Of a stretch of DNA of 64,000 bases, positions 34,097 to 46,251 are shown one piece after another. The stretch comes from Halomonas sp. HL-93 (GTDB taxonomy: Bacteria > Pseudomonadota > Gammaproteobacteria > Pseudomonadales > Halomonadaceae). A model generated the notes under the pieces. That model ran no database searches, was not told the origin of the DNA, and worked only from the letters and a program-made list of their open reading frames with translations. Position 1 is the first letter of the stretch. Each line of letters begins with the position of its first letter. The stretch is from NCBI RefSeq assembly GCF_900086985.1, contig NZ_LT593974.1, positions 248,001 through 312,000 of the forward strand. Direction: 5' to 3'. Made by a program: the position numbers and the translations under genes.

Positions 34097-34932
34097 ACAT
34101 GCCGGCCCCGGCAGACGTGGGCTGGCTTTTAGCGTGGGCGCCGCTAATTGTCGTCGTGCTGTTGACGTGGGGGTACTTGGCAGCTGCCTATGCGCAGCGT
34201 TCTACGGCAGCGGGGTGGAGCGGCTGGCGTTGCGGCTTTTTCATCATAGGAAGTCTGCTGTTGGCGATTGCCCTGATGCCTCCGATGATGGACTGGGCTC
34301 ACCACGACTTGCGTGGCCATATGGCAGCACACTTGTTGATTGGCATGGTGGCCCCTCTGGCGTGGGTGTTGGCGGCGCCTGTGTCGTTATTGCTGCGCAG
34401 CCTGCCGCAAGCGGGAGGGCGCAGGCTTGTTGACGTATTGCATAGCAGGCCATTGCAGGTGGTGACGCATCCAGTAAGCGCGCTGTTCCTCAATATCGGC
34501 GGTATGTACGCCCTCTATTTAACGCCGCTTTATGCCGCCTCGTTACATAGTCCGTTGCTGCACTATTGGCTGCACGTGCATTTTTTGCTGGCGGGGTATC
34601 TATTCTGCTGGGCTATCCTGGCAGGGCCAGATGTCTCACCCCACCGCTTGAGCCTTCGCTTTCGGTTGGTGGTGCTGTTTATATCCATCGCCGCCCATAG
34701 CCTGTTAGGTAAGCTGATGTACGGCTATGGCTGGCCACGGGGAACCGCTCATGGGCAAGAAAACATTCAGGCCGCCGCGCAGTGGATGTATTACGGCGGC
34801 GACCTGGCAGAAATGCTACTGGCAATGGTGCTGTTGAGCGTTTGGTTACGTCAATCACCCAGGCATCGTGAGAGGTTATTGGCCAGCGACTCGCTTAGAA
34901 GCCGCCAGCACATACAAAAACTCAAGCCCTAG
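34093..34932 (+). CDS. Caa3-type cytochrome c oxidase assembly protein (CtaG family)
   Basis: About 279 residues with seven hydrophobic segments, of the caa3_CtaG family linked to copper-centre assembly of haem-copper oxidases. Typical elements are WAHHDLRGHMAAHLLIGMVAPLAWVLAAP and LHSPLLHYWLHVHFLLAGYLFCWAI, which place His residues within or near helices, and PHRLSLRFRLVVLF. ATG 34093 is chosen because it overlaps the DUF2243 stop. The last 57 bp overlap, tail to tail, the agmatinase gene on the other strand, an unusually long convergent overlap. No oxidase subunit gene is in view. Confidence 0.78.
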   Translation: MNMPAPADVGWLLAWAPLIVVVLLTWGYLAAAYAQRSTAAGWSGWRCGFFIIGSLLLAIALMPPMMDWAHHDLRGHMAAHLLIGMVAPLAWVLAAPVSLLLRSLPQAGGRRLVDVLHSRPLQVVTHPVSALFLNIGGMYALYLTPLYAASLHSPLLHYWLHVHFLLAGYLFCWAILAGPDVSPHRLSLRFRLVVLFISIAAHSLLGKLMYGYGWPRGTAHGQENIQAAAQWMYYGGDLAEMLLAMVLLSVWLRQSPRHRERLLASDSLRSRQHIQKLKP

Positions 34933-35805
34933 CGTTGCAGCGGCAAGCGAGGTGATCTCGCCGTGGTCGTAGGCGGGGTTCACTTCCACCACATCCATTC
35001 CTATCAAGTCCATACCCACCATGCCGCGAATCACTTTCAGCATAAAATCGGTCGACATGCCGCCGCAGACCGGCGTGCCCGTACCGGGCGCATAGGCGGG
35101 GTCAAGGCCGTCGATGTCCAGGCTCACGTAGACCGGGTGGTGGCCCACGCGAGCGCGAATGCGCTCCAGCACTGCCGCGGCACCGTGTTCGTTGACCCAG
35201 TCAGCCTCTAGCACCTCAAAAGGATGGTTGTGGCGGTCGTAGCTTGTGCGTATGCCAATTTGCAGCGAGTGCTCAGGCACCAGCAGGCCTTCTTTTAAGG
35301 CATGGTGGAAAATGGTGCCGTGGTCAAAGCGCGTGCCGTGCTCGTAGGTATCGGTATGGGCATCAAGGTGTATTAGGGCCAGCGGGCCATGTTCACGGGC
35401 ATGCGCGCGTAGCAGCGGCAGGGTGATGTAGTGGTCACCGCCCAGCGTCAGCATCTTTTTGCCCGCCTTTAGCCAGCGCATGGCGTGGGTTTCCAGGTTA
35501 TCGACCAGGCTTTCGGGCTCGCCATAGGCGTAGTCAACGTTACCTGCATCGCACACGTTTAAGCGTTCTGGCAGAGCGAAATCCCACGGCCAGCGTTTGC
35601 CTTCCCAAATCAGGTTGGCGGTACTTTGGCGAATCGCGTTCGGCCCCATGCGGGTGCCCGACCGGCCCGAGCAGGCAAGGTCAAACGGCACGCCGCTAAC
35701 CACTACCTCTGCATCGGTGGCCTGCGGGTCGGTGGCCTTGGGGACACCCATAAAGGTCGAGATAACGTCACCGAACAAGCTTGGCATCAAGGGCGATGGG
35801 TTCAC
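34876..35805 (-). CDS. speB: Agmatinase (arginase/ureohydrolase family)
   Basis: A 309-residue ureohydrolase that would convert agmatine to putrescine and urea. The binuclear Mn(II) site motifs are present: GGDHY (around 122), LIHLDAHTDTYE (around 145-155) and YVSLDIDGLDPAYAPGTGTPVCGG (around 225-248). The family includes guanidinobutyrase and other ureohydrolases, so substrate is tentative. A LysR regulator is divergently encoded 117 bp away and likely controls it. Confidence 0.85.
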   Translation of the reverse strand: MNPSPLMPSLFGDVISTFMGVPKATDPQATDAEVVVSGVPFDLACSGRSGTRMGPNAIRQSTANLIWEGKRWPWDFALPERLNVCDAGNVDYAYGEPESLVDNLETHAMRWLKAGKKMLTLGGDHYITLPLLRAHAREHGPLALIHLDAHTDTYEHGTRFDHGTIFHHALKEGLLVPEHSLQIGIRTSYDRHNHPFEVLEADWVNEHGAAAVLERIRARVGHHPVYVSLDIDGLDPAYAPGTGTPVCGGMSTDFMLKVIRGMVGMDLIGMDVVEVNPAYDHGEITSLAAATLGLEFLYVLAASKRVAGQ

Positions 35806-35885
35806 CGAAAGCGTCTCCTAAGCGATTAACTAACCAACAGGCGCTGACAATAACGGAGTGTTCGTAATCGATGAAATGAATGTTT

Positions 35886-35901
35886 AGAATGAAACCATTC
35901 T
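35886..35901. promoter_or_regulatory. Inverted repeat between agmatinase and LysR genes
   Basis: AGAATGAAACCATTCT: perfect 6-bp arms around AAAC, 22 bp before the LysR start in the shared divergent promoter region. Position and size suit a LysR recognition site for autoregulation and for control of speB. Confidence 0.45.
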
Positions 35902-35922
35902 TTGTATGAATAGCGAGCTACA

Positions 35923-36867
35923 ATGCGCACGCTTCGCCACTTTGACCTTAATCTGCTGTTGGTGTTTGAGACGCTGATGCGTGAGCGTCATGTCACGCGG
36001 GCGGCAGAAAAGCTACATTTAAGCCAGCCAGCCATCAGCCACGCGTTGAAGCGGCTACGCGAGGCACTGGACGACCCGCTGCTGGTGCGCACTGAAAACG
36101 GCTTACAGCCAACGCCCAGGGCGCAGGCGCTTTTGCCGGTGGTGCAACAGGCACTTGCCGCGCTGCAGAAAGGTTTGGCACCGCCTGCAATCTTCTCACC
36201 AAGCGCCACTACCCGGCGCTTTACCCTGGCTACCACCGATTATTTTGAAGAGGTCATGTACCCGGAATTTCTTCGCCAACTGCTTAACATCGCCCCAGGG
36301 GTTCGCTTTGCCATCGAGCTGATTACTCCTGAGGTGATTAGCGATGCCTTGGAGCAGCGTCAAGTGGATATGGTGGTTGGGTTGGATAGCCAGCACAGCT
36401 TGCCCAGCGGGGTGATACAAACGCCGTGGATGAAAGAAGCGCTGGTATGCCTGGCGGCTACCCATAACGACCGCGTCGGCGATACGCTGGCGTTGGAGCA
36501 GTTTGCCCGCCAGCCCCATGTGGAGCTCGCGGATATTAGTGGAATGCTGCCGAGCAATATCGACAGCTGTCTGGCGCGGCATGGCTTACAGCGGCGCGTG
36601 ATGTCCAAAAACCTGAACTACATTGCCGGTGCCAGGGTGGTGGCGCTGACGGATGCCATTATGACGCTGCCGCGCCAAATGGCCGAGCGCTTTAGTGCTA
36701 TGCTGCCGGTTCGATTGGTTTCGCCGCCAAGCGAGTTACCCGCGTTGAACATGACGCTGATCCAGCACGGGCTATATGCTAACGACCCTGACATTGTATG
36801 GTTAGAGCAGCAGTTGGTCGCGTTTGCCGAGACGTTTACTCAGGCAACGGTTGAATCAAAGGTTTAA
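35923..36867 (+). CDS. LysR-family transcriptional regulator
   Basis: A 314-residue regulator. The helix-turn-helix covers residues 5-65 (LNLLLVFETLMRERHVTRAAEKLHLSQPAISHALKRLREALDDPLLVRTENGLQPTPRA), of the NodD/LinR-like style starting with RHFDLNLL. The effector-binding domain follows. Divergent from agmatinase, with an inverted repeat between them, which suggests control of agmatine or guanidino-compound use. The effector is not known. Confidence 0.85.
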   Translation: MRTLRHFDLNLLLVFETLMRERHVTRAAEKLHLSQPAISHALKRLREALDDPLLVRTENGLQPTPRAQALLPVVQQALAALQKGLAPPAIFSPSATTRRFTLATTDYFEEVMYPEFLRQLLNIAPGVRFAIELITPEVISDALEQRQVDMVVGLDSQHSLPSGVIQTPWMKEALVCLAATHNDRVGDTLALEQFARQPHVELADISGMLPSNIDSCLARHGLQRRVMSKNLNYIAGARVVALTDAIMTLPRQMAERFSAMLPVRLVSPPSELPALNMTLIQHGLYANDPDIVWLEQQLVAFAETFTQATVESKV

Positions 36868-37005
36868 TCGTCGCGGGTGGTTTCGCCTTAAGATTTACAT
36901 GTGTCCGAGCGTTAGGCGGTGACGCCCGCCCTATGAATTGTTAGCGTTATTGATTGCCAGCGGCCATATCGACGTTTTATCGAGCCTCAACAAAGGAGAA
37001 TAAAA

Positions 37006-38580
37006 GTGAAAATTGGCGCACCGAAGGAAAGTGCCCGGGGGGAGGCGCGCGTCGCGCTCACCCCCGAGAGCGCCCAACATATCCAAAAGCTGGGCCACGA
37101 ATGCCTGATTGAAGCCGGCGCCGGTGAGGCAGCGGGCTTTAATGATGACGCTTATCGCAACGCGGGCGTCAGCGTGGTGGACGGCGCCGAGGCGCTCTGG
37201 CGCGACGCCGAGGTGGTCATTAAAGTCCGCGAGCCTTCCGACGCAGAAGTAACGTTACTGCGCGAAGGACAAACGCTGATTGCCTTCTTCTGGCCCGCAC
37301 AAAACGAGGCGTTGCTGGAAGCCTGCAAGGCCCAGGGCGCGACCGTCATCGCGATGGACATGGTGCCGCGCATTTCCCGGGCACAGAAGATGGACGCGCT
37401 GTCGTCCATGGCCAATATCGCGGGCTACCGCGCGGTCATTGAAGCGGGCAACAACTTTGGCCGCTTTTTCACCGGGCAGGTAACGGCGGCTGGCAAGGTG
37501 CCGCCTGCCAAAGTGCTGGTGGTCGGGGCTGGCGTGGCTGGCCTGGCGGCGATTGGTACGGCGACCAGCCTGGGCGCGGTTGTGCGCGCCTTCGATGTGC
37601 GTCCCGAAGTGTCCGAGCAAATCGAATCCATGGGCGCAGAGTTCCTGTTCCTCGAGTTTGACGAGAAGACCCAGGATGGCGCCGAGAGCGGTGGCTATGC
37701 GGCACCCTCAAGCCCAGAGTTCCGCGAGAAGCAGCTTGCCTGTTTCCGCGAGCAAGCACCGGATGTTGATATTGTCATCACCACCGCGCTGATTCCCGGC
37801 AAGCCCGCCCCCAAGCTGTGGCTTGAGGATATGGTCGCGGCGATGAAGCCCGGCTCGGTGATTATCGACCTGGCGGCCGAGAAAGGCGGTAACTGCGATC
37901 TAACCAAGCCCGACGAGCGGGTAGTGACTGATAACGGCGTGGTGGTGGTTGGCTACACCGATTTCCCCTCGCGCATGGCGACTCAGTCGTCGCTGCTTTA
38001 CGCCACCAACATCCGCCACATGTTGACCGATCTAACGCCTGAAAAAGACGGCGTGATCAACCACAACATGGACGACGACGTGGTCCGTGGCGCGACAGTG
38101 ACCCACCAGGGCGAAGTGACCTTCCCGCCACCGCCGCCCAAGGTGAAAGCGATTGGCGCGGCCAAACCCAAGAAGAAAGAGAAGGAGCCCACGCCGGAGG
38201 AGAGAAAGGCCGCCGAGCACGCGGCGTTCAAGGCGCAAACCAAGCGTCAGGTGGGTTTGTTGGCCGCAGGGGGCGCGCTGATGCTGCTGCTCGGCCAGGT
38301 GGCGCCGACCTCATTCATGCAGCATTTCATCGTGTTCGTGCTGGCCTGCTTCATCGGTTTCCAGGTGATCTGGAACGTCAGCCACTCGCTGCACACACCC
38401 TTGATGGCCGTGACCAATGCGATTTCGGGCATCATCATTCTCGGCGCGATTTTGCAGATCGGCACGAGTAGCGTGATCGTGGGCATATTAGCCGCCATCT
38501 CGGTGCTGATTGCGTCCATCAATATTGTCGGTGGCTTCCTGGTGACACGCCGGATGCTTGCCATGTTCCAAAAATCCTAA
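37006..38580 (+). CDS. pntA: NAD(P)+ transhydrogenase (Re/Si-specific), alpha subunit
   Basis: A 524-residue subunit of the proton-translocating transhydrogenase. The NAD(H)-binding domain I spans about 1-380 ([23 protein letters not shown] at the start, [32 protein letters not shown] near 165-200, [18 protein letters not shown] near 325). A charged linker rich in Lys, Glu and Pro (about 385-410) leads to four C-terminal helices. GTG 37006 follows AAAGGAGA (36990-36997). Uses the proton gradient to make NADPH from NADH. Followed 16 bp later by pntB. Confidence 0.93.
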   Translation: MKIGAPKESARGEARVALTPESAQHIQKLGHECLIEAGAGEAAGFNDDAYRNAGVSVVDGAEALWRDAEVVIKVREPSDAEVTLLREGQTLIAFFWPAQNEALLEACKAQGATVIAMDMVPRISRAQKMDALSSMANIAGYRAVIEAGNNFGRFFTGQVTAAGKVPPAKVLVVGAGVAGLAAIGTATSLGAVVRAFDVRPEVSEQIESMGAEFLFLEFDEKTQDGAESGGYAAPSSPEFREKQLACFREQAPDVDIVITTALIPGKPAPKLWLEDMVAAMKPGSVIIDLAAEKGGNCDLTKPDERVVTDNGVVVVGYTDFPSRMATQSSLLYATNIRHMLTDLTPEKDGVINHNMDDDVVRGATVTHQGEVTFPPPPPKVKAIGAAKPKKKEKEPTPEERKAAEHAAFKAQTKRQVGLLAAGGALMLLLGQVAPTSFMQHFIVFVLACFIGFQVIWNVSHSLHTPLMAVTNAISGIIILGAILQIGTSSVIVGILAAISVLIASINIVGGFLVTRRMLAMFQKS

Positions 38581-38596
38581 GCAGCGGAGAAACGAT

Positions 38597-40039
38597 ATGT
38601 TAGGTCAAGGATTCGTATCTGCTGCGGCGATCGCGGCAAGCGTTTTGTTCATCCTCTCGTTGGGGGGATTAAGTAACCAGGAAAAAGCCAAGCGAGCGGT
38701 GTGGTACGGCATCGTCGGCATGGCGGTTGCGGTCTTCTTTACCGCCTTTGGTCCAGGAATCGGTGGCTACTGGTGGCTGATCCCGATGATGATCATCGGC
38801 GCCGGCATCGGCGTTTACCTGGCGGGCAAGGTCGAGATGACCGAAATGCCCCAGCTGGTGGCCGCCCTGCACAGCTTTGTCGGCCTGGCGGCGGTGTTCG
38901 TCGCCTGGAGCGCGGACCTGGAGCGCCGCCGGGTAATGGCGGCGCAGGCAGCGGACGCCTCCATGGAGCAGTTTTCCGCTTTTGCAGCGCTGGTGGCCAC
39001 GAAAGCACCTGACGAGCTGATGTTCCTGCAAATCGAGGTGGTGTTCGCCATCTTTATCGGTGCGGTCACCTTCACTGGCTCGGTCATCGCCTTCGGTAAG
39101 CTAGCGGGCAAGGTCGATGGCAAACCCCGTCAGCTGCCCGGTGGGCATATGCTCAACGCCGGGGCGGCTGCGGTGTCGCTGCTGCTGGCGATTCTGTACC
39201 TCAACGGCGCGGGCTTCTGGACGCTGATCCTGCTGGCGGCGCTTTCGTTCTTTATCGGCTACCACCTGATCATGGGCATCGGCGGGGCGGATATGCCGGT
39301 CGTGGTCTCCATGCTCAACAGCTATTCCGGCTGGGCGGCGGCGGCCGTCGGCTTTACGCTGTCGAACGACCTGCTGATCGTCACCGGCGCCCTGGTGGGC
39401 TCTTCCGGTGCGATTCTGTCGTACATCATGTGCAAGGCGATGAACCGCAACTTTATCAACGTCATTCTGGGCGGCTTTGGCGGCAGCCAAGGGCCAGCGG
39501 CGGAGATTGAAGGCGAGCAGGTGGCGATTGATGCCGGTGGCGTTGCCAGCGCGCTTAACGACGCCGACAGCGTGATTATCGTGCCGGGCTATGGCATGGC
39601 GGTGGCTCAGGCGCAAAGCGCGGTGAGCGACCTGGTTCGCAAGCTGCGCGCGGCCGGTAAAGAGGTGCGTTTTGGTATCCACCCGGTGGCGGGGCGTTTG
39701 CCGGGGCACATGAATGTGCTGCTGGCCGAGGCCAAGGTGCCCTACGATATCGTGCTGGAAATGGACGAAATCAATGATGATTTCGCTTCGACCGATGTGG
39801 TGATCGTGATTGGCTCCAACGACATCGTCAATCCGGCCGCCGAGGAAGACCCCAACAGCCCGATCGCTGGCATGCCGGTGTTGAAGGTCTGGGAAGCCAA
39901 GCAGGTATTTATCTGCAAGCGCGGCCAGGGGACCGGCTACTCGGGTATCGAGAACCCGCTGTTCTTCAAGGAAAACAGCCGCATGTTCTACGGCGATGCC
40001 CGAGATAGCCTGAATACGCTGTTGCCGTTGGTTGAGTAG
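38597..40039 (+). CDS. pntB: NAD(P)+ transhydrogenase (Re/Si-specific), beta subunit
   Basis: A 480-residue subunit from ATG 38597. The first ~290 residues hold the membrane domain ([36 protein letters not shown] and further helices); the C-terminal NADP(H)-binding domain III contains [41 protein letters not shown] and [28 protein letters not shown]. It pairs with pntA to form the proton-pumping enzyme. A perfect terminator follows. Confidence 0.93.
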   Translation: MLGQGFVSAAAIAASVLFILSLGGLSNQEKAKRAVWYGIVGMAVAVFFTAFGPGIGGYWWLIPMMIIGAGIGVYLAGKVEMTEMPQLVAALHSFVGLAAVFVAWSADLERRRVMAAQAADASMEQFSAFAALVATKAPDELMFLQIEVVFAIFIGAVTFTGSVIAFGKLAGKVDGKPRQLPGGHMLNAGAAAVSLLLAILYLNGAGFWTLILLAALSFFIGYHLIMGIGGADMPVVVSMLNSYSGWAAAAVGFTLSNDLLIVTGALVGSSGAILSYIMCKAMNRNFINVILGGFGGSQGPAAEIEGEQVAIDAGGVASALNDADSVIIVPGYGMAVAQAQSAVSDLVRKLRAAGKEVRFGIHPVAGRLPGHMNVLLAEAKVPYDIVLEMDEINDDFASTDVVIVIGSNDIVNPAAEEDPNSPIAGMPVLKVWEAKQVFICKRGQGTGYSGIENPLFFKENSRMFYGDARDSLNTLLPLVE

Positions 40040-40080
40040 CCTTTAGCGACTCATGCAACGATTGAACTGTTAAGTACTGA

Positions 40081-40107
40081 GCCCGCGATCGATCGCGGGC
40101 TTTTTTT
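40081..40107 (+). terminator. Rho-independent terminator of pntAB
   Basis: GCCCGCGATCGATCGCGGGC is a perfect 20-bp palindrome followed directly by seven T. It lies 41 bp after the pntB stop. Because the palindrome is complete, the hairpin loop must form from its central GATC bases. Confidence 0.92.
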
Positions 40108-40191
40108 ATCATTACTATCCAACCGATGGCTGCATGCAACCCGCTTGCCTGCTATGTTCACTAACCGCTTCTTCTGCTGAATGTACCCACC

Positions 40192-41949
40192 ATGACCCAA
40201 CGCCCTAATCCCCGTGTATTGCTGCGCTTGCTGGGTCTGCTGCGCCCTTATCGTCTGCGCCTGGCGTTGGCTGGTCTGGCGCTGTTATTGGCGTCGGGCA
40301 GCGTGTTGTTGCTGGGCAATGGGCTACGACTGGTCATCGACCGCGGTTTTCTGGCGGCGGATGATCAGGCGCTGGCCCAGACACTTGGTTTGATGCTGGC
40401 CGTGGTAACGGTGCTGGCGATGGCCTCCGCGTTGCGTTATTACCAGGTCACCTGGATTGGCGAGCGCCTGGCGGCCGACCTGCGTCAGCGCGTGTTTGAC
40501 CACTTGCTTAGCCTGGAGCCGAGCTTTTTCGAGAGCGCCAGTGACGGTCGTGCCGCCGGGGAAATCGCTTCGCGTCTAACCGCAGATACGAGTGTGTTGC
40601 AGAGCCTGTTTGGCTCCTCGGTATCGTTGGCCCTGCGCAATGTGGTGATGCTTATCGGTGCGGTGGTGTTAATGCTGATCACCCAGCCGTGGCTGTCGGC
40701 GATGGTGCTGGTGGGTATCCCGGCCACGCTGCTGCCGATCGTGTGGTATGGCCGCCGGGTGCGGCGACTTTCACGCACCAGTCAGGACCGGGTCGCCGAA
40801 CTTGGCCGCTATGCCGAAGAGGCGCTGAGCGGTATCCAAACGCTCCAGGCGTTTACCCACGAAGCGGAGGATAAAACCCATTATGGTCAGCGCGTGGAAC
40901 AGGCGTTTGGCAGTGCCGTGGAGCGTACCCAGCAGCGCGCCTGGCTGACCGGTATCGCTATGCTGGTGGTGTTTGCCGCCGTAGGGCTAATGCTCTGGCA
41001 GGGTGGTCAGGCGGTGTTGGCCGGCACCATGAGCGCGGGTGAACTTTCGGCGTTTATTTTTTATGCGGTATTAGCGGCAGGGGCCATTGCCACGCTGGCA
41101 GAAGTGGCGGGGGATGTGCAGCGCGCGGCAGGCGCGGCGGAGCGGCTGCTGGAGCTGCTTGATACCCAGCCCGCTATCCAGTCGCCCGCAAACCCGCATG
41201 CCCTGCCTAACCCGCCGCGTGGCGAGATTACGCTGAAAAATATTAGCTTCACCTACCCCGGCCGGGAAACACCAGCGCTTGAAGGGTTTGATCTGCATAT
41301 CCAGCCGGGGGAACGGGTGGCCGTGGTAGGGCCTTCAGGGGCGGGCAAGAGCACGCTCTTGGCACTGCTGTTGCGCTTTTATGACCCATGCCACGGGCGC
41401 ATTACGCTTGATGGCATGGACATCCGCACCCTGGACCTTGCCGCTCTACGCGGCACTATGGGGCTGGTGGCCCAAGAGCCGGTGCTGTTCAGCGGCTCGG
41501 TGGCTGACAATCTACGCTATGGTGACCCTGACGCGACAAGCGAAAGGCTGCGAATTGCCGCTCAGGATGCCAGCGCCCTGGATTTCATCGACGCGCTTCC
41601 CCAGGGCTTTGATACCCCGCTTGGCCCGGGTGGCGTGCAGCTTTCCGGCGGTCAGCGCCAGCGCCTCGCCATTGCCCGCGCACTGCTCAAAGACCCCGCC
41701 GTGCTGTTGCTGGATGAAGCCACCAGTGCTTTGGATGCGGAGAGTGAGCGTCTGGTGCAACAGGCGCTGGACCGGTTGATGGTCGGGCGCACCAGTATCG
41801 TGATTGCCCACCGGCTGGCCACGGTAATCGCCGCCGACCGCCTGCTGGTGCTCGACGGCGGCCGGTTAGTGGCGGCGGGGACGCACAGTGAACTGATCAA
41901 CTCCAGTGCGCTTTATCGCCATCTCGCAGCGTTGCAGTTTGGCGGTTAA
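40192..41949 (+). CDS. ABC exporter, fused permease and ATPase (MsbA/LmrA-like)
   Basis: A 585-residue half-transporter that should work as a homodimer. Six helices fill about residues 20-310 and the nucleotide-binding domain about 345-580: Walker A GPSGAGKST, signature LSGGQRQRLAIARAL, Walker B VLLLDEATSALD and the switch His in IVIAHRLATV. It resembles lipid or multidrug exporters of the MsbA type. It stands alone after the pntAB terminator; the substrate cannot be inferred. The essential msbA normally neighbours lpxK, which is absent, so this is likely a paralogue. Confidence 0.88.
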   Translation: MTQRPNPRVLLRLLGLLRPYRLRLALAGLALLLASGSVLLLGNGLRLVIDRGFLAADDQALAQTLGLMLAVVTVLAMASALRYYQVTWIGERLAADLRQRVFDHLLSLEPSFFESASDGRAAGEIASRLTADTSVLQSLFGSSVSLALRNVVMLIGAVVLMLITQPWLSAMVLVGIPATLLPIVWYGRRVRRLSRTSQDRVAELGRYAEEALSGIQTLQAFTHEAEDKTHYGQRVEQAFGSAVERTQQRAWLTGIAMLVVFAAVGLMLWQGGQAVLAGTMSAGELSAFIFYAVLAAGAIATLAEVAGDVQRAAGAAERLLELLDTQPAIQSPANPHALPNPPRGEITLKNISFTYPGRETPALEGFDLHIQPGERVAVVGPSGAGKSTLLALLLRFYDPCHGRITLDGMDIRTLDLAALRGTMGLVAQEPVLFSGSVADNLRYGDPDATSERLRIAAQDASALDFIDALPQGFDTPLGPGGVQLSGGQRQRLAIARALLKDPAVLLLDEATSALDAESERLVQQALDRLMVGRTSIVIAHRLATVIAADRLLVLDGGRLVAAGTHSELINSSALYRHLAALQFGG

Positions 41950-42028
41950 ACGTTATAAAACGGTGGATAGATCAATCATCGTCGTTACCCAGTAGCGCCT
42001 CCAAAGTTGCTCAAGCCGGAGAATGTCC

Positions 42029-43039
42029 ATGTCGAGCTTTTTTCACCGCCTCAGCGCCGTTAACGCCCCGTCTATTGGCCTTGGCTGCATGAATCTTTCC
42101 CACGGTTACGGCCAGCAAGTGCCCGAGCAGGAGGCGCTGCGCACTCTTGATGCGGCGTTCGATATGGGCTATCGCCACTTTGATACCGCAACGCTATACG
42201 GCGCCACCGCCAACGAAACCCTGCTCGGCCGAGCGCTGAAGGGCAAGCGTGCGTATGTACTGCTGGCCAGCAAGTGCGGCATGGCGATTGAGTCGGCTTC
42301 GGGGAAACGGGTGATTGACGGGCACCCTGACACGCTGCGCCGCCAGTGCGATGCCAGTCTCAAACGTCTGCAAACCGACCATATCGACATGTATTACTTA
42401 CACCGGCTCGACCGACAAGTGCCTATTGAGGAGAGCGTCGGCGCCCTCGCTCGGCTGGTCGATGAGGGTAAGATTGGCAGCATTGGACTATCGGAGATTT
42501 CCGCGGCTACCTTGCGTCGAGCACGCCAGGAAGCCCCGATTGGCGCTGTTCAGTCGGAGTACTCGCTGTGGACGCGCAACCCCGAAATTGCCCTGCTAGA
42601 CGCCTGCCGCGAGGCGGGGACGGCGCTGGTGGCATTTAGCCCGCTCGGACGCGGTTTTTTAGCCGGGGCGGTTACCGATCCCAGCCGTTTGCCGGAGGGC
42701 GATATGCGCCGCCACATGCCGCGCTTCAGCGCGGATAATTTTGCCCATAATCGGGCGCTGCTCGAAGGTGTGTCACGCCTAGCCGAGTCGTTGGGCGTCA
42801 CGTCTGCGCAACTGGCGTTGGCATGGGTAAAAGCCCAAGGCGACGATGTAATACCCATTCCTGGTTCGACATCGCTTGACCATATTCGCGAAAATCTGGC
42901 GTCCGAGACACTGTCTCTGGAGGCTAACACCTGCCAACAGTTGACCGCCATGTTGACGCCCGGGCAAGTGGCTGGCGGTCGTTACAGTGACACACAGCAG
43001 GCCGATATCGACACGGAAGAATTCCCTATCACTGTGTAA
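42029..43039 (+). CDS. Aldo/keto reductase
   Basis: A 336-residue TIM-barrel NADPH-dependent oxidoreductase of the YajO/IolS-like aldo/keto reductase group. The catalytic tetrad is visible: Asp in YRHFDTATLYG, Tyr in the same segment, Lys in LLASKCG and His in MYYLHRLD. The C-terminal cofactor site reads VIPIPGSTSLDHIRENL. ATG 42029 is chosen because CCGGAG (42016-42021) precedes it; another ATG lies 6 bp upstream. Physiological aldehyde or ketone unknown. Confidence 0.87.
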   Translation: MSSFFHRLSAVNAPSIGLGCMNLSHGYGQQVPEQEALRTLDAAFDMGYRHFDTATLYGATANETLLGRALKGKRAYVLLASKCGMAIESASGKRVIDGHPDTLRRQCDASLKRLQTDHIDMYYLHRLDRQVPIEESVGALARLVDEGKIGSIGLSEISAATLRRARQEAPIGAVQSEYSLWTRNPEIALLDACREAGTALVAFSPLGRGFLAGAVTDPSRLPEGDMRRHMPRFSADNFAHNRALLEGVSRLAESLGVTSAQLALAWVKAQGDDVIPIPGSTSLDHIRENLASETLSLEANTCQQLTAMLTPGQVAGGRYSDTQQADIDTEEFPITV

Positions 43040-45512
<2,473 letters not shown>

Positions 45513-45531
45513 GTGACCCCGTGATCGATAA

Positions 45532-45562
45532 GGGCGCTGCCATCAGGCAGCGCCCTTTTTTT
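45532..45562 (+). terminator. Rho-independent terminator of katG
   Basis: GGGCGCTGCC (45532-45541), loop ATCA, GGCAGCGCCC (45546-45555), then seven T. It begins 20 bp after the katG stop and lies in the gap before the convergent nsrR-like gene. Confidence 0.93.
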
Positions 45563-45590
45563 ATCGCTGCGTTTTGTCGCTCAGGGCTGG

Positions 45591-46043
45591 CTAGGCTGTT
45601 ATGTCCAGCGCAGGGATGCGCAATAGCTGGCGTAGCTGAGGCAGTCGCTCTTCCAGCAAGTCTGCCAGGGTGTAGCGGTCCAGCACTGCAAAAAATGCCT
45701 CAAGGGCATCGTTGAGCACCGGCGGTAAGCGGCAGGCGGGGGTGATCACGCAGGCGTTTTTATCGCGAAAGCATTCCACCAGGCCAAATTCGGGTTCGGT
45801 ATCGCGCACCAGCGCGCCCAGCCGGATAGTGGCCGGGTCGCGCTTCAGCCACAGGCCGCCGTTTTTGCCGCGCAGGGCGGTGAGATAGCCTTTTTGATTG
45901 AGCTCCTGGACGATCTTCATCACGTGATGGCGCGAGACGTTATAGGTCGAGGCGATTTCGTCGATCGTCGCGCGCTCCTCGCCTTTCACCGCCAGGTACA
46001 GCAGCACGCGAATGGAGTAATCGGTAAAACTGGTCAGGTGCAT
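45591..46043 (-). CDS. nsrR: Rrf2-family regulator, NsrR-like
   Basis: A 150-residue winged-helix regulator. The N-terminal MHLTSFTDYSIRVLLYLAVKGEERATIDEIASTYNVSRHHVMKIVQELNQKGYL is typical of NsrR. Three Fe-S ligand candidates, C91, C98 and C104, have NsrR spacing (ECFRDKNACVITPACRL). NsrR senses nitric oxide through its Fe-S cluster and represses hmp; the hmp gene is divergently encoded 208 bp away with an NsrR-like operator before it. Confidence 0.88.
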   Translation of the reverse strand: MHLTSFTDYSIRVLLYLAVKGEERATIDEIASTYNVSRHHVMKIVQELNQKGYLTALRGKNGGLWLKRDPATIRLGALVRDTEPEFGLVECFRDKNACVITPACRLPPVLNDALEAFFAVLDRYTLADLLEERLPQLRQLLRIPALDITA

Positions 46044-46185
46044 AAGCAGTCCGCGCGGGTCGAATGGCTCAAACCATCATTGTACGGTGAATCGGGACCA
46101 AGGCGAAGCGCGTCCAGGACGTGTTTCAACGCGGGGGAGTCGAGCGCTGTGGCAGATTGTCGCTATGGATTGGCGGGCATATTTA

Positions 46186-46208
46186 AAGATGTATTATGGA
46201 TACTACTT
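46186..46208. promoter_or_regulatory. NsrR-like operator upstream of hmp
   Basis: An 11-1-11 imperfect inverted repeat: left half AAGATGTATTA, centre T, right half GGATACTACTT, with 7 of 11 positions symmetric. The left half matches the AAGATGyATTT half-site known for NsrR. It ends 43 bp before the hmp ATG. Confidence 0.55.
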
Positions 46209-46251
46209 TAATAAAAAGACACGTCGTATCACCCAATCCGCGAGGCTCACC

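Noticed and set aside
39101-39709. 202-codon minus-strand open frame
   Set aside because: Antisense to pntB; residue composition (Arg, His, Gln-rich) is typical of a shadow frame.
40192-41949. Essential lipid A flippase msbA
   Set aside because: The fold fits but the usual lpxK neighbour is missing and the similarity is general to many exporters, so I left the symbol empty.
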